Positions 6,491-11,504 of a DNA stretch of 11,504 nucleotides are shown piece by piece; position 1 is the first letter of the stretch, and each line of letters opens with the position of its first letter. The position numbers and the translations under genes are program-made. Source of the DNA: Roseiflexaceae bacterium (GTDB lineage Bacteria; Chloroflexota; Chloroflexia; Chloroflexales; Roseiflexaceae); contig JACMIM010000677.1 of assembly GCA_014381165.1 (NCBI GenBank), positions 1 to 11,504 on the forward strand. Reading direction: 5' to 3'. The notes under the pieces were generated by a model that was not told the DNA's origin, made no database searches, and saw only the letters and a program-made list of their open reading frames with translations.

Positions 6491-6922
6491 ATGCCGACGA
6501 TCAACCAGCTCATTCGAAAACCGCGCAAACCGGTTGCGAAAAAGACCAAGGCACCGGCCTTGCGCTTCACCTACAACTCGCTTAAGGGCAAGATGACCCG
6601 CAGCAAAGGTGCGCCATTCAAACGCGGCGTTTGCACGCAGGTTCGTACCATGACCCCTAAAAAGCCGAATTCGGCGTTGCGCAAGATCGCGCGTGTGCGG
6701 CTTTCCAATAACATGGAGGTTACGGCTTACATTCCTGGCGAGGGGCACAACCTACAGGAACACTCGGTGGTGCTGATCCGAGGTGGCCGTGTGAAAGATC
6801 TTCCGGGTGTGCGCTACCACATTGTGCGCGGTACACTGGATGCTCAGGGTGTAGCTAACCGTAAGCAGGGCCGTTCGAAGTACGGTACAAAGAAGAACGC
6901 TGCCCCGGCGAAGAAGCGCTAG
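6491..6922 (+). CDS. rpsL: 30S ribosomal protein S12
   Basis: S12 lines the decoding centre of the small subunit and helps control translational accuracy. The 143-residue product has MPTINQLIRKPRKP at the start, RGVCTQVRTMTPKKPNSALRK, GEGHNLQEHSVVLIRGGRVKDLPGVRYHIVRG and the basic tail RSKYGTKK. The lysine that governs streptomycin response (E. coli K42) is kept as Lys57, as is Lys102 of the GRVKDLPG loop. Relative to E. coli there is a longer loop around residues 25-43, a form also known in Gram-positive bacteria. The start ATG has GGAGG ten bases upstream (6476-6480); an upstream in-frame extension to 6353 lacks family similarity and is leader RNA. It is the first gene of the str cluster, with rpsG 81 bases downstream. 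Confidence 0.98.
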   Translation: MPTINQLIRKPRKPVAKKTKAPALRFTYNSLKGKMTRSKGAPFKRGVCTQVRTMTPKKPNSALRKIARVRLSNNMEVTAYIPGEGHNLQEHSVVLIRGGRVKDLPGVRYHIVRGTLDAQGVANRKQGRSKYGTKKNAAPAKKR

Positions 6923-7003
6923 GATTCGTGGTACATATTGTGTGTTTTGTGATTTGGACACGCTTACGTCATCCGCAACACGCAATACTGCTGAGGTAAA
7001 ACA

Positions 7004-7477
7004 ATGCCCCGTCGAGGAACAATCGAGAAGCGAATCCCTGCGCCAGACGCTCGCTACAACAGCGTGCTGATGTCGCAATTCATCAACAAGGTGATGCAGC
7101 GCGGTAAAAAGAGCGTAGCGACACGAATCGTGTACAATGCGCTTGAGCTAGCGTCGCAGCGCCTGAATCGTACGCCGATGGAAGTATTCGAAATCGCCAT
7201 CCGCAATGCTGGCCCAGCGATTGAGGTCAAGCCCAAGCGCGTGGGTGGTGCTACCTATCAGGTACCAGTCGAGGTCAAGGCCGATCGTCGTCAAGCCCTG
7301 GCAATGCGTTGGTTGCTCACTTCGGCTCGCGCCAAGACCGGTCGGCCCATGCACGATAAACTGGCCGGCGAAATAGTAGACGCCTTCAATAACACTGGTA
7401 ACACCATCAAGCGCAAGGAAGACGTGCAGCGCATGGCTGAGGCGAACCGCGCGTTTTCTCACTACGGCAAGTTCTAA
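7004..7477 (+). CDS. rpsG: 30S ribosomal protein S7
   Basis: S7 starts assembly of the 30S head by binding the 3' domain of 16S rRNA and lies near the E site. The product has 157 residues, the usual length. It begins MPRRGTIEKR, carries the RNA-binding GGATYQVPVEVK region (81-92) and RRQALAMRWLL, and ends EANRAFSHYGKF. The ATG has GAGG seven bases upstream (6993-6996). In E. coli S7 represses its own operon by binding the rpsL-rpsG gap. Here that gap is 81 bases with no obvious strong fold, so I cannot claim the same control. Two bases after the stop a 19-bp hairpin of heptamer repeats begins. Confidence 0.98.
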   Translation: MPRRGTIEKRIPAPDARYNSVLMSQFINKVMQRGKKSVATRIVYNALELASQRLNRTPMEVFEIAIRNAGPAIEVKPKRVGGATYQVPVEVKADRRQALAMRWLLTSARAKTGRPMHDKLAGEIVDAFNNTGNTIKRKEDVQRMAEANRAFSHYGKF

Positions 7478-7478
7478 G

Positions 7479-7540
7479 GATTGCAGATTGCAGATTGTCG
7501 GACAGTCGGCACTTCAATCTACAATCTGCAATCTGCAATC
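7479..7540 (+). repeat. Inverted heptamer array (GATTGCA type) between rpsG and fusA
   Basis: The left arm 7479-7497 is GATTGCA, GATTGCA, GATTG. The right arm 7522-7540 is its exact 19-base reverse complement, and one extra heptamer (CAATCTA, 7515-7521) precedes it. The loop is 24 bases. No U-tract follows, so it is unlikely to be a simple terminator. A small CGGCC-TTCT-GGCCG hairpin follows at 7540-7553. Confidence 0.9.
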
Positions 7541-7579
7541 GGCCTTCTGGCCGTGCGTCGCGGAGAAGTAGAAAATATT

Positions 7580-9685
7580 ATGGCACGAGAATATCCACTC
7601 GAGCGAATTCGAAATATTGGTATTATCGCCCACATTGATGCGGGCAAGACCACCACCACCGAGCGAATCCTCTTCTTCACGGGTCGTAGCTATAAGATTG
7701 GTGAAGTCCACGAGGGTACGGCTGTCATGGACTGGATGGAGCAAGAGCGTGAGCGCGGTATTACGATCACCTCTGCCGCCACGACAGCAGCGTGGACAGT
7801 TGCTGGTATCGACTACCGCGTAAATATTATTGATACGCCCGGCCACGTCGATTTTACCGCCGAGGTGGAGCGCTCACTGCGCGTGCTTGACGGCGGCGTG
7901 GTGGTTTTCGATGCCGTCGCCGGCGTCGAGCCGCAGTCCGAAACAGTCTGGCGTCAGGCCGACAAGTATCACGTCCCGCGCATCTGTTTTGTCAACAAGA
8001 TGGATCGCACTGGCGCAAACTTCGAGCGCACCGTCCAGATGATTACGGATCGCCTAGGTGCCAAGCCAGTGCCGATCGTTTTTCCGATGGGTTCGGAAGA
8101 TCGCTTTCGCGGCGTCGTCGACGTTCTGGACAACAAAACCATCTTCTTCACCGACGATCAAGGTGGCTTTGAGGTGCAGGATAGCATTCCAGCGGAGTAT
8201 GCTGAGCGCGCCGCTCGGATGCGCCAGGAAGCGATCGAGGCGATCGCCGAGACCGACGACGAGTTGATGTTGCTGTACTTGGAGGGCGAGGAACTCGGCC
8301 TTGAAGAACTGCGCCGTGCGCTGCGCACCGCCGTGATCGCCAACAAGTTGGTGCCGGTGCTGTGTGGTGCCGCGCTCAAGAACAAGGCTGTGCAGCTCCT
8401 GCTTGATTCGGTGGTGTACTTCCTACCGTCACCGCTAGACATTCCGCCGGTGCAGGGTTCGAAGCCGGGCGAGGTGCTGGGCGACGAAGGCGTCGAGCCG
8501 GTTCTGCGCCCCGCCGATGATAACGCGCCGTTCGCCGGCTTGGTCTTCAAGATCGTTGCCGACCCGTATGTTGGCAAGCTGGCCTACTTCCGCGTGTACT
8601 CGGGCAAGGTTGAAGCCGGCAGCTATGTCGCTAACACCAGCCGCAATCAGCGTGAGCGTATTGGTCGCTTGGTTCAGATGCATTCAAATCACCGTGAAGA
8701 CATCAAAGAAGTTTATGCGGGCGATATCGCCGCAATCATCGGGCCGAAGTACAGCTTCACCGGCGATACGATTTGTGATGTTGACAAACCGGTTTTGTTG
8801 GAAAGCATTCGCTTCCCTGAGCCGGTCATTCGGCTAGCCGTTGAACCCAAGACCAAGTCCGACCAGGACAAGATGGGTATGGCACTAGCTCGCCTCTCTG
8901 AGGAAGACCCGACCTTCCAAGTCTCCTCTGATCAGGAAACCGGCCAGACGATCATTGCTGGCATGGGTGAGTTGCACCTTGAGGTGATCGTCGATCGCAT
9001 GAAGCGTGAGTATAAGGTAGAGGCCAATGTTGGTAAACCCCAGGTGGCTTACCGCGAGTCGATCAGCCAAAACTCAGATGTCGACAGTAAGTTCGTGCGC
9101 CAGTCTGGTGGTAAAGGTCAGTATGGCCACGTCAAGATGCGCTTCGAGCCGAATGAGCCGGGCAAAGGCTTTGAGTTCATCAACGCTACCACCGGCGGCT
9201 CGGTGCCACGTGAATACATCGGTCCAGTAGAGGCTGGCGTCAAGGAAGCCATGCAGACTGGCGTTATTGCTGGCTTCCCAGTGGTCGATATCAAAGCCAC
9301 TCTCTACGATGGCTCATTTCACGAGGTTGACTCCTCGGAAATGGCATTCAAGATCGCCGCGTCCATGGCGCTGAAGGATGGTGTCCGCAAGGGCCGTCCG
9401 CAGTTACTGGAGCCGATTATGAAGGTTGAAGTCACGACGCCCGACGATTTCCTCGGTGCTGTGCTGGGCGACCTAAACGCGCGGCGCGGGCAAGTCGAAG
9501 GCATGGAGGCGCGGGCGAACGCGCAGATCGTGCGGGCGTTTGTACCACTAGGTGCAATGTTCGGCTACACGACGGACCTTCGTTCAGCTACCCAGGGCCG
9601 CGCGTCCTCCTCAATGGAGTTTGCGTACTACCAGCCGCTGCCGGATCACCTGGCAAAAGAGATTATCGAGAAGCGCGGCCAGTAA
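7580..9685 (+). CDS. fusA: Translation elongation factor G
   Basis: EF-G is the GTPase that drives translocation on the ribosome and, with RRF, ribosome recycling. The 701-residue product is full length. GTPase motifs are AHIDAGKT (17-24), switch I RGITI (59-63), DTPGH (85-89) and NKMD (139-142). The later domains include GMGELHLEVIVDRMKREY, SGGKGQYGHVKMRFEP and a complete C-terminus ending QPLPDHLAKEIIEKRGQ. I chose the ATG at 7580 because EF-G normally begins a few residues before the NIGIIAHIDAGKT block; the in-frame stretch from 7481 runs through the repeat hairpin and is not family sequence. The Shine-Dalgarno is modest (GGAGAAG at 7562-7568, 11 bases upstream). Heptamer hairpins lie on both sides of the gene. 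Confidence 0.98.
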   Translation: MAREYPLERIRNIGIIAHIDAGKTTTTERILFFTGRSYKIGEVHEGTAVMDWMEQERERGITITSAATTAAWTVAGIDYRVNIIDTPGHVDFTAEVERSLRVLDGGVVVFDAVAGVEPQSETVWRQADKYHVPRICFVNKMDRTGANFERTVQMITDRLGAKPVPIVFPMGSEDRFRGVVDVLDNKTIFFTDDQGGFEVQDSIPAEYAERAARMRQEAIEAIAETDDELMLLYLEGEELGLEELRRALRTAVIANKLVPVLCGAALKNKAVQLLLDSVVYFLPSPLDIPPVQGSKPGEVLGDEGVEPVLRPADDNAPFAGLVFKIVADPYVGKLAYFRVYSGKVEAGSYVANTSRNQRERIGRLVQMHSNHREDIKEVYAGDIAAIIGPKYSFTGDTICDVDKPVLLESIRFPEPVIRLAVEPKTKSDQDKMGMALARLSEEDPTFQVSSDQETGQTIIAGMGELHLEVIVDRMKREYKVEANVGKPQVAYRESISQNSDVDSKFVRQSGGKGQYGHVKMRFEPNEPGKGFEFINATTGGSVPREYIGPVEAGVKEAMQTGVIAGFPVVDIKATLYDGSFHEVDSSEMAFKIAASMALKDGVRKGRPQLLEPIMKVEVTTPDDFLGAVLGDLNARRGQVEGMEARANAQIVRAFVPLGAMFGYTTDLRSATQGRASSSMEFAYYQPLPDHLAKEIIEKRGQ

Positions 9686-9687
9686 GC

Positions 9688-9735
9688 ATTGCAGATTGTA
9701 GATTTCGGTCTAGCAATCTGCAACCTGCAATTTTT
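9688..9735 (+). repeat. Inverted heptamer array between fusA and tuf, with T5
   Basis: TTGCAGATTG plus TAGA (9689-9702) pairs with TCTA plus CAATCTGCAA (9709-9723), a 14-bp stem with one bulged G (9713) and loop TTTCGG. In a second register ATTGCAGATTG (9688-9698) pairs 10 of 11 with CAACCTGCAAT (9721-9731), directly before further T residues. It could therefore act as an alternative-fold attenuator or a stability hairpin. It starts three bases after the fusA stop. Confidence 0.85.
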
Positions 9736-9750
9736 CAGGAGTAAATTACA

Positions 9751-10956
9751 ATGGCAAAACAGAAGTTCGAGCGCAATAAGCCGCATGTGAACATTGGCAC
9801 GATCGGCCACGTCGATCACGGCAAGACCACGCTGACCGCCGCCATCACCAAGGTGCTGTCGCTGCGGGGAGCTGCCAAGTTCACCTCATATGACCAGATC
9901 GACAACGCCCCCGAAGAGCGCGCTCGTGGCATCACGATCGCTATTCGCCACGTCGAGTACGAAACCGTCAACCGTCACTACGCCCACGTCGATTGCCCTG
10001 GCCACGCCGATTATATCAAGAATATGATTACCGGTGCCGCCCAGATGGACGGCGCGATTCTGGTGGTGTCGGCCCCGGACGGCCCCATGCCGCAGACCAA
10101 GGAGCATATCCTGCTGGCCCGCCAGGTGCAGGTGCCCGCCATGGTCGTGTTCCTCAACAAGGTCGACATGATGGACGACGAGGAATTGCTGGAGCTGGTC
10201 GAGCTGGAGATGCGCGAGCTGCTGGTCAAGTACGATTTCCCCGGCGACGATATTCCGATTATCCGTGGCTCGGGCTTGGCGGCGCTGTCGTCGACCGCGA
10301 CCGACATCAATGCGCCGGAGTACAAGCCGATCCTGGATTTGATGCAGGCGGTGGACGACTACATCCCGACGCCGGAGCGCAAGGTCGACCAGCCGTTCCT
10401 GATGCCGATCGAGGACGTGTTTGCGATCAAGGGCCGTGGCACAGTGGTGACCGGGCGGATCGAGCGCGGGATGATCAAGATGGGCGAGACGATCGAGATC
10501 ACGGGGATGGAAGAGACCGCGCCGCGCAAGACGGTGGTGACGGGGGTGGAGATGTTCCAGAAGACGCTGGAAGCCGGCCAAGCCGGCGACAACGTGGGCA
10601 TCCTGATTCGCGGCATCGAGCGGGCGGACGTGCAGCGCGGGCAGGTGCTGAACGCGCCGAACTCGATCAAGCCGCACAAGGCGTTCAAGGCGCAGGTGTA
10701 TGTGCTGAAGAAGGAAGAGGGCGGGCGGCACACGCCGTTCTTCGCGGGGTATCGGCCGCAGTTCTATGTGCGGACGACCGACGTGACCGGGTCGTGCCTG
10801 CTGCCGAACGGCATGGAGATGGTGATGCCGGGCGACAACGTCGAGATGGACGTGGAGCTGATCGTGCCGGTGGCGATCGAGGAAGGCCTGCGCTTCGCGA
10901 TTCGCGAGGGCGGCCGCACGGTTGGCTCCGGTGTCGTGACCAAGATTGTTACGTAG
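9751..10956 (+). CDS. tuf: Translation elongation factor Tu
   Basis: EF-Tu carries aminoacyl-tRNA to the ribosome as a GTP complex. The 401-residue protein has all three domains. GTPase motifs are GHVDHGKT (19-26), Thr62 of switch I, DCPGH (81-85, with the catalytic His85) and NKVD (136-139). The domain 3 ending is REGGRTVGSGVVTKI. The start ATG has CAGGAG nine bases upstream (9736-9741). Two local differences from common EF-Tu: switch I reads GITIAIRHVEY rather than GITINTxHVEY, and the G5 motif reads GSGL rather than GSAL; both may be lineage traits. From about 10300 to the stop nearly every third base is G or C, with frequent CGG, GGG and GTG, unlike fusA and rpsJ. It is last in the str cluster. 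Confidence 0.98.
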   Translation: MAKQKFERNKPHVNIGTIGHVDHGKTTLTAAITKVLSLRGAAKFTSYDQIDNAPEERARGITIAIRHVEYETVNRHYAHVDCPGHADYIKNMITGAAQMDGAILVVSAPDGPMPQTKEHILLARQVQVPAMVVFLNKVDMMDDEELLELVELEMRELLVKYDFPGDDIPIIRGSGLAALSSTATDINAPEYKPILDLMQAVDDYIPTPERKVDQPFLMPIEDVFAIKGRGTVVTGRIERGMIKMGETIEITGMEETAPRKTVVTGVEMFQKTLEAGQAGDNVGILIRGIERADVQRGQVLNAPNSIKPHKAFKAQVYVLKKEEGGRHTPFFAGYRPQFYVRTTDVTGSCLLPNGMEMVMPGDNVEMDVELIVPVAIEEGLRFAIREGGRTVGSGVVTKIVT

Positions 10957-10986
10957 TGTTGTCTAGGTAACGAATTGCTTGGTCAT

Positions 10987-11017
10987 AGGGGGCGGATGTG
11001 CATTACTTCCGCCCCCT
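10987..11017 (+). terminator. GC-rich hairpin between tuf and rpsJ
   Basis: AGGGGGCGGA (10987-10996) and TCCGCCCCCT (11008-11017) form a perfect 10-bp stem with an 11-base loop, 30 bases after the tuf stop. No long U-tract follows. It probably ends or reduces transcription from the str cluster before the S10 group begins. Confidence 0.65.
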
Positions 11018-11058
11018 GTCCCTTGTAACACGTACGATTGAGGATAGTGAGGAACCAT

Positions 11059-11367
11059 ATGGCGAAGCAAAAGGTGCGCATTCGCCTCAAGGCGTATGAC
11101 CACAAGATATTAGATCAGTCGGCACGTCAAATAGTTGAGGCGGCGGAGCGAACGGGTGCGCTGGTTGCAGGCCCCGTACCGCTCCCGACCAAAATCGAAA
11201 AGTTCAGTGTGATCCGTAGCTCGTTCATCGACAAGGATTCGCAGGAGCAGTTCGAAATTCGTACGCACAAACGGTTGATCGACGTGTTGGATCCGAGTCA
11301 GCAGACTATCAATGCGTTGATGAAGCTGAATCTGCCAGCAGGCGTGGATATCGAGATTAAGCTGTAG
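11059..11367 (+). CDS. rpsJ: 30S ribosomal protein S10 (NusE)
   Basis: S10 is part of the 30S head and also acts as NusE, binding NusB and NusG in transcription antitermination. The 102 residues match the usual length. Recognisable stretches are KVRIRLKAYDHKILDQSARQ near the start, GPVPLPTKIEKFSV (39-51), FEIRTHKRLIDV (65-76) and the ending LPAGVDIEIKL. I use the ATG at 11059 with AGTGAGGA (11046-11053) just upstream; an in-frame codon at 11038 lies before this ribosome site. S10 normally opens the S10 operon (rplC, rplD and so on). No clear promoter is visible in the 102-base gap after tuf, so it may depend on read-through past the hairpin at 10987-11017. Confidence 0.98.
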   Translation: MAKQKVRIRLKAYDHKILDQSARQIVEAAERTGALVAGPVPLPTKIEKFSVIRSSFIDKDSQEQFEIRTHKRLIDVLDPSQQTINALMKLNLPAGVDIEIKL

Positions 11368-11369
11368 GA

Positions 11370-11436
11370 AGAACCAAGAACAAGGAATCAAGGAATACAG
11401 GATACAATTCATTATTTGTTTTCTGTTCTCTGTTCT
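11370..11436 (+). repeat. Inverted heptamer array of a second type after rpsJ
   Basis: AGAAC recurs at 11370-11374 and 11377-11381, then continues degenerate with a 7-base period. The inverse GTTCT occurs at 11425-11429 and 11432-11436, also 7 apart. The arms face each other across about 43 bases. The layout matches the arrays around fusA, but the heptamer differs and the pairing is imperfect. No U-tract follows. Confidence 0.6.
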
Positions 11437-11494
11437 GGGTGATCAGTCTTCGAAATGAAAACGCAGCCGATACGGCCAGAGATGCCGCAAGCTG

Positions 11495-11502
11495 TGGAGG
11501 TG
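11495..11502 (+). promoter_or_regulatory. Strong Shine-Dalgarno, probably for rplC outside the window
   Basis: TGGAGGTG at 11495-11502 ends two bases before the window edge. After rpsJ the usual next gene is rplC (L3), whose start should lie a few bases beyond 11504. The bases from 11437 to 11494 show no supported gene. Confidence 0.5.
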
Positions 11503-11504
11503 CA

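Noticed and set aside
6923..7003. S7 autoregulatory site in the rpsL-rpsG gap
   Set aside because: Known in E. coli, but no matching strong fold could be seen in these 81 bases by eye.
7479..7540. CRISPR array
   Set aside because: Units are 7 bases, contiguous and inverted, with no spacers and no cas genes.
7481..7579. In-frame N-terminal extension of EF-G upstream of 7580
   Set aside because: It reads through the heptamer hairpin, has no family similarity and begins at a TTG without a ribosome site; EF-G begins at MAREYP.
9886..10731. 281-codon open frame on the minus strand inside tuf
   Set aside because: The composition (His, Arg, Leu and Asp runs) is that of the reverse complement of a GC3-rich gene; tuf is certain on the plus strand.
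9993..10970. 325-codon plus-strand frame overlapping tuf
   Set aside because: Gly/Asp/Arg-rich shadow of tuf in another frame, produced by high GC.
11455..11504. Possible start of a gene at the ATG at 11455
   Set aside because: No Shine-Dalgarno is present, the residues do not resemble L3, and a strong ribosome site occurs later at 11495-11502.

Overview
The window looks like a GC-rich bacterial chromosome, most probably Chloroflexota (a Roseiflexaceae- or Herpetosiphon-like relative). This rests on the style of the translation genes, the Pro/Thr-rich DUF11 surface protein with its own sortase, and the heptamer-repeat hairpins between genes. It is an inference from protein character; no species can be named.

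Layout from left to right. (1) The 3' part of pyrD (class 2 dihydroorotate dehydrogenase) enters from the left edge. (2) A well-formed sigma-70-type promoter (675-703) drives a two-gene unit: a membrane-anchored sortase and, 24 bases later, a 679-residue stalk protein with two DUF11 domains and a C-terminal LPDTS/hydrophobic/basic sorting signal, which is its likely substrate. (3) A GC-rich hairpin separates this unit from a convergent minus-strand group. In transcription order that group is a TetR-family regulator, an alpha/beta hydrolase of haloalkane-dehalogenase type and a DUF3891 protein. The regulator's promoter is near-consensus, and an 18-bp dyad abuts its -10 box, so autorepression is likely. 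(4) A divergent, near-perfect promoter (6261-6289) with a leader of about 195 bases opens the str-type translation cluster rpsL-rpsG-fusA-tuf. It is followed by rpsJ, the usual first gene of the S10 operon. The last bases hold a strong Shine-Dalgarno sequence, probably for rplC just outside the window.

The genes themselves are mostly ordinary. The most unusual content lies between them. The gaps after rpsG, fusA and rpsJ each begin within 2-4 bases of the stop codon with a 7-base-period array facing an inverted copy of itself, giving long hairpins. Two arrays share one heptamer (GATTGCA) and flank fusA; the third uses another (AGAAC plus two). Other points of note are a leader U8/A7 arrangement that could act as an attenuator, a tuf gene whose 3' two thirds has codon use unlike its neighbours, and a hydrolase that keeps the dehalogenase triad but lacks both usual halide-binding residues.
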